Assembly (NCBI GenBank): GCA_910585015.1
Contig: CAJUCT010000034.1
Location: 1 to 39,141, forward strand
Length of the DNA: 39,141 bases
Source: an uncultured Acetatifactor sp.
Lineage (GTDB): Bacteria; Bacillota; Clostridia; Lachnospirales; Lachnospiraceae
Direction: 5' to 3'
Of this stretch, positions 24,810-34,600 are shown piece after piece. A model generated the notes under the pieces. It had not been told where the DNA came from, searched no databases, and was given only the letters and a program-made list of their open reading frames with translations. A program made the translations under genes and the position numbers. The stretch's first letter is position 1. Every line of letters begins with the position of its first letter.

Positions 24810-26210
24810 ATGTACAGTCTACATGATATAGAAGTAACCGGATTAGATCTGGCAGAGGTATTGGAATGCGAAATAGATTCCCGGGCGGGCGATCATAGTA
24901 CGCTGGTAATACTTGCGCGTGTGTCCCAGGAAGACTTTTTATTTGAGCTCCCGGATTGTCAGGACTTTGAGGTGCTTCTGCGCAAAGGGAAGGACAGAAA
25001 GATTCTATTCTCCGGCATTCTGACGGATATACAGATGTCGGAGAAAGGACAGGTAAAAACTGTGCGAATAGAAGGGAAGAGCCGCAGCTGGCTCATGGAT
25101 CGGGAGAAGCATTCACGTTCCTTTCAGAATTCCAAGATGACCTTTGAGGGATTAGTGCGGGAAATATTGACGGACTACGGGGAAACGGATCTGAATTACG
25201 CTGCACAGGAGAAAGAGATTAAAAGCCTGATTGTTCAGTATGAAGAAACAGATTGGGAGTTTTTGCAGAGGGTGCTTTCACAGACAGGTGCTATGCTCAC
25301 CCCGGACAGTCGGCAGCCAGGGCTGAAATTATATGTGGGTATCCCTAAGCTTCTGGAAACGGAGTGCTTCCACTATGTCCTGGATATGGAGAAGGATATG
25401 GATGGGTATTATGAGTTGAAAGCCAACGGCAGAGAGGTTCATGCCACAGATTTCACCCGATATAGAGTAGCCTCAGAAGCTCTTTTAGGTATTTTCGCTC
25501 CGATCTCAATACAGAGAACTTCCTTTGTAGTCTATGCATACAGATATTCCTTTGTCGGTCAGGTGATGCAGGGAACTTATGAGGTACAAAGCGCAAAAGG
25601 CTTGACCAGAACTGCGATCTATCCCATGCATCTGATCGGAGTAGCCCTGAATGGTAATGTGGTGAATGTATCAGGAACAAAAGTGCAGGTATCGATGGCG
25701 ATTGACGGGTATAATGCAAAGCGGGCACATTACTGGTTTCCCTATTCGACCTTATCCGCATCTTCCGATGGCAGCGGGTGGTATTGTATGCCGGAGATTG
25801 GAGATGACGTGCGAATATATTTTCCTTCCAAAAAAGAATCCGAGGCCATCGCGCTGAGTGCCGTGAGTAACTACGACGCGCCGCAGGATGGAGAGGATCG
25901 GATGAGTGACCCTGACAGCCGGTATCTGCGCACCGTGTCAGGACAGGAACTTGTATTGGCGCCGGACTATATGAAAATATCCTGCGGAAAAGCTTTGTCG
26001 GCGGTGACAATCCAGACGGATGGAAAGATCAAAATACAGTCACAGTCTATCGTAAAAGCGATGGCACAGGAAGAGATTGCGCTTCATGCGGAGCAGAGTG
26101 TGACGTTTCATGTGTCGGAGCAATTCGTAATGCATAGTCTGAGCGGCGGGCAGATAGCATCCTGTGAAGGAAATGTTATCCTGCAGGGAACGGAAGTGAA
26201 CTTCGACTAG
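24810..26210 (+). CDS. VgrG-like spike protein 2
   Basis: 466 residues, paralogous to the previous gene. Signature VQYEETDWEFLQRVLSQTGA (about 139-158). OB-like segment with GWYCMPEIGDDVRIYFPS (about 325-342). The needle-like end has IQTDGKIKIQSQS and ALHAEQSVTFHVSE repeats. It lies 13 bases after the first VgrG, with GGAGGG upstream. Two free spikes plus a third one fused to Rhs suggest either heterotrimers or interchangeable tips for different cargo. Confidence 0.8.
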   Translation: MYSLHDIEVTGLDLAEVLECEIDSRAGDHSTLVILARVSQEDFLFELPDCQDFEVLLRKGKDRKILFSGILTDIQMSEKGQVKTVRIEGKSRSWLMDREKHSRSFQNSKMTFEGLVREILTDYGETDLNYAAQEKEIKSLIVQYEETDWEFLQRVLSQTGAMLTPDSRQPGLKLYVGIPKLLETECFHYVLDMEKDMDGYYELKANGREVHATDFTRYRVASEALLGIFAPISIQRTSFVVYAYRYSFVGQVMQGTYEVQSAKGLTRTAIYPMHLIGVALNGNVVNVSGTKVQVSMAIDGYNAKRAHYWFPYSTLSASSDGSGWYCMPEIGDDVRIYFPSKKESEAIALSAVSNYDAPQDGEDRMSDPDSRYLRTVSGQELVLAPDYMKISCGKALSAVTIQTDGKIKIQSQSIVKAMAQEEIALHAEQSVTFHVSEQFVMHSLSGGQIASCEGNVILQGTEVNFD

Positions 26211-26231
26211 CATATTTGGAGGGAGAGACAA

Positions 26232-27203
26232 ATGGACAGAGAGACGGCTTTGCAGAATTACAAAGAGGAAATATCGGAAAAGATATCCGCTTTCCGCAGC
26301 CGCATGGGAGATCATGTTCTGAAACATGCGGAAGATTTGGAGGCGTTGGTGGAGAAAGCCATGAAACTTCTGGGGGACCAAATGGCAAAGCAGGAGAAGG
26401 AGTATGTATGTTTTATGTATTTTTCCCTGCTGAAGACGGATTTGATCAACAGAAATTATAGGGTTTTGCTTCATGGTCTCGACATCAGCTGGTATATGGA
26501 TAACGAACCTGCGGAGGTGTATGTGGATGTAAAGGAACTGTTCATGCCTTTCGATGAGTTATGGAACTGTCTTGCTGCTGCAAATCAGGGGTATGGGGGC
26601 TCTGTCAATGATTATGATATCCGCAATCTGCTTTTTGACGAACTGACGATTATCGACAATATGATCTGCCAGATTCTCCGCTATCGCCTGCGGGATTGGG
26701 AGAGAAAAGGTATCTTTGATTCCGTCACCCGATCTCCCTACTGGATCTTGAGATGGGGGGAATACCGTGACCAGTCAGAAATACTGGTTCAGACAGACAG
26801 GGTGGAGAAAGCTCCCGGCGTCTGGAAAGCCGAACTTTTAAAGACGGGCCGAAAGCCGGAAAATATGGTGTTCAGCTACTGGTATAAGGGTACATATGAG
26901 AACAGAACCATAAAAGATATGGATATGCGCTTTATTACATTTGAGGGAAGCACCATACAAAATGTGGTTTTCCAAAATTGCAATCTGGAGGGGAGCCGTT
27001 TTCCCGGAAGCCGATTGGTGGGCTGCAGCTTTGAAGGCTGTAATCTATGGGGGGCGGATTTTAGGGAATGCGCTTTTGAGCAGACCTCACTTGCGGGAGC
27101 GGAACTTTCTGCCGCTGTGTTCCCGGCAGAGAGTGTTCCGTTCTTAAATATCAGCGCGGAGCAGCTTCAGGTAATCCGTTTGGACAGGGAGGAAGAATCA
27201 TGA
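26232..27203 (+). CDS. Pentapeptide-repeat protein
   Basis: 323 residues. The first 225 are helical with two Trp-rich stretches and no known motif. Residues about 235-295 form a pentapeptide-repeat right-handed coil (for example FEGSTIQNVVFQNCNLEGSR and CSFEGCNLWGADFRECAFEQ), with about 12 units. Pentapeptide proteins are seen next to VgrG genes in other type VI-like loci, where they may help load or cap the spike. The ribosome site is GGAGGGAG, and the end overlaps the next start (ATGA). Confidence 0.7.
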   Translation: MDRETALQNYKEEISEKISAFRSRMGDHVLKHAEDLEALVEKAMKLLGDQMAKQEKEYVCFMYFSLLKTDLINRNYRVLLHGLDISWYMDNEPAEVYVDVKELFMPFDELWNCLAAANQGYGGSVNDYDIRNLLFDELTIIDNMICQILRYRLRDWERKGIFDSVTRSPYWILRWGEYRDQSEILVQTDRVEKAPGVWKAELLKTGRKPENMVFSYWYKGTYENRTIKDMDMRFITFEGSTIQNVVFQNCNLEGSRFPGSRLVGCSFEGCNLWGADFRECAFEQTSLAGAELSAAVFPAESVPFLNISAEQLQVIRLDREEES

Positions 27204-27721
27204 GGTATTTCTTTATTACGCAGGACAGGAACCTGCCCGGTTCCATCCGCTATCGTGATTTTGACATAAATGGCAGCCGGCATGTGTTTTCCAAGGCTGA
27301 CAGTGGTCAGCTGGACAGTGTTGTAGCCCTGTATCTGGCGGGGGATGGCAGGGAAGCCAGATGGGATTTCCTACAGCATCCTGTGACAATGTTCTCCCGA
27401 CGTTTCAAGGATATTTTGGATGCATACGAACCGGGCCTGTTTTTTCAGGAAGTAGTTTTGATCCATAAGGAGAGTTCCCGGCAGTATCGGTATGTACATA
27501 CCTTGATGGATCAGCTGGACGCAGTGGGGAGCCAGACAGAATATTACCCCAACGGAATGGTAAAAAATCTGGTCTTGGATGCCGGAATAGTCGGGCGGCA
27601 TAACCTCTTTCTATTAAATGGAAACCAGAGAAAGGATCCGATTGTCAGCCTGCCTTTAGCGGAGAGCCTGCTGCGGCGCAAGCCCATGGGGATATGCTTT
27701 GAGGAAGTGGAGGTGCGGTAG
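27200..27721 (+). CDS. Imm11-like (DUF1629-type) protein
   Basis: 173 residues, ATG overlapping the previous stop by four bases. The layout (MRYFFITQD start, a strand region, VALYLAGDG, DAYEPGLFFQEVVLIHKESS, YYPNGMVKNLVLD, short helical end) resembles the Imm11/DUF1629 family. That family often sits beside DUF4280 and VgrG genes and is not always a true immunity protein. Position between a pentapeptide protein and the PAAR-like protein suggests a spike assembly factor instead of immunity to a toxin. The call is by pattern only. Confidence 0.5.
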   Translation: MRYFFITQDRNLPGSIRYRDFDINGSRHVFSKADSGQLDSVVALYLAGDGREARWDFLQHPVTMFSRRFKDILDAYEPGLFFQEVVLIHKESSRQYRYVHTLMDQLDAVGSQTEYYPNGMVKNLVLDAGIVGRHNLFLLNGNQRKDPIVSLPLAESLLRRKPMGICFEEVEVR

Positions 27722-28666
27722 ATGAGCGAGTTAACTGTAGGAAATGGGCCCAATAGGGTTTTAATAAAATCCACTATGCAGGAAGACCCCCGCCCGGCGG
27801 GCACAGCGCAAAGCCTGGGGGCGCTGGAAGATACACAGAATCAGGCATATGAGAGCTTTTATGCGGCGCAGGATGCCGTCAACGCGGCTGCGGAGCAGAC
27901 TACTGCCGCCCATGAGGCAGTGCAGGAAGCGGAAATAAAATATATGAATGGTGAGATAAGCGAAGAAGAATGGGAGGCCGCGCTGCAGGATTTGAGAGAC
28001 GCGAAGGCTGCGGAGGAGGAGGCAGCTAAGGATTTTGAGACGGCGGCTGCGGAAGCCCAGGCGGCTGCGGACGCTGTGGAGGCCAGAAAGCAGGAACTTC
28101 GTGATAATCGCAAAAATGATACCACCTATGTCGTGCATTGCGCCCGGATTGAATGCCCTTTTGGAATGAGGGAAAGTTACCTGGCATTAGGCCCTACCCA
28201 TGGGGTACTGACGCATCAGATACCGCAGATGACAGTAAAGGATATACTTCTGAACGAAAATATTATCAATTTTGGAGGCTGTCACAGCAGGGAGAATCCC
28301 GGCGTACAGGCAGAGATAGAAAAGACCAATGCCATCATAGAATCCAAAAAAGACTGGCGTGATAATGTGGTGGATTACTTCACAAAAAAATGGAATCAGA
28401 AAGCAGCTATTTTCAAAGCAGGAATCAGTTTCGGCAAAAAACTGCTGGGGATTAAAGAGAAAGAGAAGAGCGAAGAGGAAAAGCTGGAGGAAATGAAGTC
28501 AGATTTTGTGGGAGAGTGTACTGCCCAGTTTCCTGCAGACGGCGAATGGCTGGAGGGGCATGAGAAGGTGTTCATCAACGGGGAGCCGGTGCTGCTGCGC
28601 AGATGCAGTATCATGTGCAGTTATGGCGGATGTGTGACAATCTTGGTTTCGGGACAGCCGGAATAG
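27722..28666 (+). CDS. DUF4280 PAAR-like tip protein with coiled-coil insert
   Basis: 314 residues. After a short strand (LTVGNGPNRVLIKS) comes a long Ala/Glu coiled coil (about 45-130). The DUF4280 body follows with YVVHCARIECPFGMRESYLA (about 136-155), FGGCHSR (about 181), and at the end CTAQF and LRRCSIMCSYGGCVTILVSG. Several cysteines and a histidine could bind a metal, as in PAAR cones. PAAR-like proteins sharpen the VgrG spike and carry effectors. The coiled coil is unusual for a tip protein and may hold a cargo. It starts immediately after the previous stop. Confidence 0.8.
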   Translation: MSELTVGNGPNRVLIKSTMQEDPRPAGTAQSLGALEDTQNQAYESFYAAQDAVNAAAEQTTAAHEAVQEAEIKYMNGEISEEEWEAALQDLRDAKAAEEEAAKDFETAAAEAQAAADAVEARKQELRDNRKNDTTYVVHCARIECPFGMRESYLALGPTHGVLTHQIPQMTVKDILLNENIINFGGCHSRENPGVQAEIEKTNAIIESKKDWRDNVVDYFTKKWNQKAAIFKAGISFGKKLLGIKEKEKSEEEKLEEMKSDFVGECTAQFPADGEWLEGHEKVFINGEPVLLRRCSIMCSYGGCVTILVSGQPE

Positions 28667-28682
28667 CGAGGAGGAAAAAGGT

Positions 28683-31600
28683 ATGGAACTTGCTTATCAG
28701 GGTCTTTTAATTCGACTTCCCTTTGAGGGCGCTGTTGGGGTAGAAGCGTTTGAGATGGATGCATCGTTTAACGACCATGTTTCTTTAAGGCTTTTACTTC
28801 TTATGGAAGAAGAAAAGATAGAAGCTCTCGTCCATGGCATTGAAGATGGAGATCATATCAAGGTGTATAAAGAGGGCCAGGAGAGGACTTTATATGCCGG
28901 AAAGATTACAGACGCCAAAATGGTGCAGGAGCGTGGTCTGCGCCTTTTGCGGCTGGAAGCGGTTTCCTACACCATGGAGTGGTCTCTTGCGCCGGTAAGC
29001 CAGAGTTTTCTGAACCTGGACGCGACTTATAAGCAGGTCATGGACAAGGTGCTTGAAAACCAGGATGACGCGGAGATTCTGGATTGTGTCACCAAGGGGG
29101 CGGTAATTCCGGATTTTCTCCTCCAATATGAGGAGAGTGACTGGGACTTTCTGGTGCGTCTTGCCAGTCATTTCCATACCTTTCTGATACCGGACTGCCA
29201 TGCGGCACATGGGCGGGCCTATTTTGGAATCCCGGACCTTGGGGAAGAGTATGTCCTGAGCGAAGAGGAATTTACGGAAATCAAGGACATGGATCAGTAT
29301 TACCGCATGGGCAGAGGGCAGGAAATCCTTCCCCAGGAAACCCTTAAATGGGAGGTGGTCACCCGGCATGACTTCTGCCTAGCCCAGAGGATCCGTTTCC
29401 GGGGTATCAGCGCCATTGTCACCAAGATACAGTATCGGACGGTGAATGGGGAACTTGTGCGCTCCTATGAACTGAGCCGTGAAAAGGGTGTATTATGCGC
29501 GCCCAAAAAGAACCCGAATATCTTTGGCATGAGTATTCCGGCTACGGTAAAAGAGCGTTCAGGGAATTGTGTGCGGGTGCATTTTCATATTGATTCGGAA
29601 TATGACCGCTCCCCTAACGTGAAATACTTTACCTATGCCATAGAGAGCAGCTTTATCTACTGTATGCCGGAGGTGGGGAGCCAGGTACATATCTATTTCC
29701 CGGGGGATGATGAGAAGGACGCTGTTGCGGTTCATGCCATCCGTACATCCGACGGCGGATCATCATCGGGGTATACGCAGATACCGGACAACAAATCCTT
29801 CTCCAATACAAACGGGGCGGAACTGTTGATGGCCACCTCCTATGTGAGCCTGTCCGCCGATCAGGAGAACAAGACCTGTGTTTATCTGGATACGGAGGGG
29901 AATGCCCTTATCACAGGCAACAAAATCACTTTATACGCGGAGAAAAACTTAACTGTGGGCGAGCCTGCCGAGGAAGAGGGACAACCTGCCAAACAACTGG
30001 TGCTGGAGGCGGAGGAGCTTACACTCCAGGTTGGAGAGGGCAGTTCCCAGATTGACTTAACGGAAGAGGCCAGGATTATAGCGGCCTTTGTAAAGCTGGA
30101 CGCGTCGGATCGTTCTGCCGCCGAAAACCCGTCTCTGGAGGAACTCACAAAATCCGTGACGGAAAATGACGCGGCAAACAGAGAGAGCATCAATACAGAG
30201 GTCAGCAACAAGCTGGTGGAGAAATTCGAGGAAAGCCGTACCAGCATCCTGAAGGGAATCGTAAAGGCCGCAGCCACGCTCGCCACCATGGTGGTAGCGG
30301 TAGCGTTGACCGCGGCCACCGGCGGCGCGGCAGCCGTTATTATTGCCACCGTGGTACTGGGGGCGGCTGCAACTACTTTTGCCGTGGCGGACGTGGGGGA
30401 GGGGATAGACAGTTACGCCAACTCCCAGAACGGGGACCTGAGCCGGGGACACAACTTCATGCGGGACGACGTATTCGGGGGAAACGAGGTTCTGTACGGG
30501 CTTGTGAGAGCCGGCGTGGAGATTGCTTTCGGCATCGTATCCGGCTGCGCCATAGGCAAGGCATTTAAGGTTCTGGAGACGGCGGAAAAATTCAGCCATC
30601 TTGCCAAGAGCGCCAAATATCTGAAGACGGCCATGCAGGTTGGCGGCAATGTATTGGACGGTATCTTTGACGACCTGGCGCGGACAGGGAAGGTAAACCC
30701 CGTCAGGGCCCTATGGAACTTCGGGATAGGCATCGCCCAGGGCAGCGGCGGCAGCGGCATACGGGATGGGATCCTTAAGGTATTCGGTATAGAGGGCTGC
30801 TCTTTTGGCAGCCACATGGCCAAGACCTTTGTAGGCGGCATTGTGGATACCATTATAGAGGGTGTGGGATGCGACCTGAGCGGGCAGGATTTTGACCCGG
30901 TAGGCAGTTTTATCCGAAACTTATTTATAAATGGGTTCGATGCATTTATCAGCGACCCGGTGGACGCTGTCACGGGCATCTATGTCATTGAGGCCACGGA
31001 TTTTCTGCTTGCCAGTGTGCCGGCCGCCCTGAAGCTGGAACGTTCGTATTATTCCACAGGAACTAAAGACTCGGTACTGGGCAGGGGCTGGAGATTCCCC
31101 TACGCCAGCAGGATCTATCGTGACACGAAGGATATGGAACATCTCAGGGTCCATCTGGAGACTGTCACGGGGCACTCAGTATGCTATGAGGAGCAGGACG
31201 GCGTATGGGTGAACCAGAGCAAAGGCGCCTCCCGGTTCCTGCTGGAAGTACGGGAGCAGGCAGGAGCGCCCGGGGAGGAAAGCTACCTGCTGACGGACGT
31301 GGCGGACCATACCCTGTGCGTCTATAACGGCAGGGGACTGCTCCAGTACGTGGAGTACCCCAGCCGCCAGCGCCTTGTGTTTTCCTACGGAGAGGAAGGG
31401 CTGGAGCGCGTCACTACGCCCCTTGGCAACGTGCTGGAGGTGGAATGCCGCGGCGGACACATCCTGCAGATCACGGACGAGATCGGGCGCAGGACCCAGT
31501 ACCGCTATGAGGGAGACTGCCTGGTGGACGTGGTGCATACGGACGAGGGCATCACCCACTATGAGTACGATGAGAACGGGCATATCACCTCAGTCACGGA

Positions 31601-34600
31601 CCAGAACGGCAGCCGTTATCTGGAGAATGAGTATGATGAGAGCGGCAGGGTTATCCGCCAGAACTTCAGCAGCGGCGTGTACCAGACCTTTACCTATGAT
31701 GACGCCAACCGCAGGAATACTATTTATTACAGTGAAAGCGGCAAGACGGAAACCTACGAATACAATGACCGTTTTTTGAAGGAGCGGGTAATCTATGACG
31801 ACGGCACCAGTGAGACTTATCTTTACTCAGAGGACAGCTTAAAGACCGGCGAGATCAGCCGCCTGGGCCACAGGAAAGAGTGGGCCTATGACGCCTACGG
31901 ACGCACCATCCGGGAGAAGTCCCCGGACGGCTACGAAGCGCGCCATGCGTATGATGAAAACCACGACCTTGTGCGCGCCTGGGATACGGACGGCAGGGAG
32001 ACCCGGTATGTCTATGACAATGCCCATAACCGGATCCTGACCAGGGAGAAGATCGATGATACAAAGTGGCGGGAGACCGCACAGGAGTACGATTCCATGG
32101 GAAGGTGCGTCCTGGAGAGGGACGCCCTGGGGAACGAGACTCTCAAGGAATACGAGGCAAACCGCGCCTACCCCAGCCGGGTCACCACGCCCAAGGGGGA
32201 GGAGACCGACTACCGTTACGACACCGTGGGCCGCAGAATGTCTGTCAGCAACACCTACGGCACGGTGGAGATGGCGTACAACTCCAGAAACTTTGTCACC
32301 AGCCGCACGGACGGGGAGGGATATATTACCCGTAAGTTCTACGACCGCATGGGCAACCTGACGGCTTACTACCCGCCCGTGCAGTGGGAGAAGAAAGAGG
32401 GCGGCTATGAGTACCGCCGCGACTTTCTGGAGAGAGTGGTGGATATCATATCCCCCCTGCAGGAGCATCAGAGGGTATTCAGGAACTTTGACGGGGACAT
32501 CACAAACAGGATCCATCCGGTGAGTTATGCCCTGCAAGGGGACGAGGGAGAGGGAACCCGCTATGAGTATAGCCCTGACGGAAAATGCATCCGCATCCGT
32601 TACCCGGACGGCGGCGTGGAACGGCGGTTTTATGACGCGGACGGGAACCTTGTAAAACAGGTGCAGCCGGAATCCTATAATGCCGCCATAGATGACGGCG
32701 CGGGCTACTGCTATGCCTATGACTGCTGCGGACGTTTGACAGAAGTGCGTGACCCTGACGGGAATGTGCTGCATACCTATGAGTACAACGGGCATGGACA
32801 GATAACCCGGGAAGTGGACGGCGAGGGGAAGGAGACGCTGTACAGCTACAACAGCCTGGGCTGGAAGATCCGGGAACAGGTAAAGGTGAAGGAGGCCGAA
32901 ACAGAAAGCAATCAGGCTCTTTACCGTGTCATCGCGTATTCCTATGACAGCCAGGGCAACAAAACTGGGGAGGCATACGGACAGCAGGAAGTGGAAAGAG
33001 ACGGGGAGCCGGAGAGCTGGCACCGCATCCATTTCTCCTATGACCAGAATAATCATCTAATCTCAGTAAATGATGACTTTGGAGCGAAAATATGCTATAA
33101 TTATGACTGCCTGGGAAATGTGACGCTGGAAGAGCGCGTCATTGCGGAGGGAGTCCGCAGCGTCATCCATTATGCCTACAATAAAAACGGCTGGCGCATC
33201 CAAAAGACCGAAGAAATCCAGGGCAACGGCCCGGTACGCTCTGCCGTCACAAAGTACAGCTATGACGCGAACGGCAACCTGACGAAGATTACCACACCGA
33301 AAGGCTTTGAAATCCGCAGGAGTTATGACGCGGACGACCGCCTTACGGAAGAAAGGGTTCTTGACAAAAAGAACGGGATTGACAGGCGGACCCGGTATAC
33401 CTATGACGAGGCAGGAAACATCCTTAAGAGAACCATCCTGGGGACAGACGGGGAGCGCCTGGAGAGCAGTGCCCAGTACGACCTGAAGGACCGGGTGACC
33501 CACAGGATAAATCCCGCGGGGGCGGTAATGCGCTACATCTATGACCGGAATAACAAGCTGCTTAAAGAGATCAGCCCCTATGGATATGAGCCGGGGGAGG
33601 ATGGGGGCGCAGGGACCACCTACGCCTATGACAGCCGTGGCAACCGGATCCGTGTCACCAATGCCCTGGGGGAGATGGTGCGGGAGTCTTCCTACAACCT
33701 ACAGAACCGGCCTGTCATGCAGAAAGACACGTATGGAAACCGGACGGAGTTTACCTACGGACCGGACGGAATGCTCAGGAAGGTACGGCGTCCTGGCGAC
33801 GGAAGCTGGAATGACAGCGCGGGAGACGGTTCGGGACATAGCGGCGTTATGGCGCAAAACAGTGCCGCCGGCCAGTCTGCCTCAAGCGGCCAGCGCGTCA
33901 TACAGCAGTATGAGTATAACGCAATGGGCCAGATCGTAGGGGTTGGAGACGGGAACCGGAACCCGATCTCCTATGATGTGGACAGCTGGGGACGCATCAC
34001 TGGTGTTGGGTTTGCGGATGGCGTAAGAGAGGGCTTTGAATATACCCCTGCCGGACAGGTCAGCAAAACCACAGACGGCAACGGCAACTCTGTGCAGTAC
34101 CGCTACAACAGCCTCGGTAAAGTCAGTGAGCGAACCGACCAGCTGGGCTATACAGAGACCTTCCAGTATGACGAGGAAGGCAACCTGTCCCTGCACATAG
34201 ACCGTGACGGCAGACAGCTGCGGCGGGACTGCAACGTATTCGGCATGCCCGTATATGAAAAAGCCACAGACGCGGAAGGGAAGAACCCCAACATCAGTAC
34301 CTGGCACTATGACAGCCTGGGCAGGGTCACCCGCGCCGTATGCAACGGCCATTCCTATGAATACGTTTATGATGCACAGGGCAATCTGAAAGAGAAGCGT
34401 TCCAGCGGGAAACGCTTAATAACTTACAGCTATGACAAAGCAGGGCAGATAACAGAGATAAGAGACCCCGCAGGAGTATGCACCCGGTATGAATATGATA
34501 TCTTAGGCAGGCGGAGCCGCGTCTATAACGGGGACGGGCTGGAAGTGCGCTACGGCTATGACGCCCTAAACCGCATCAGCCAGATACATTACGGCAACGG

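Noticed and set aside
31839..33056. A 405-codon open frame on the minus strand inside the Rhs gene, and many similar ones
   Set aside because: They are shadows of GC-rich YD repeats. They have no ribosome sites, odd Val/Leu/Arg composition, and no family resemblance.
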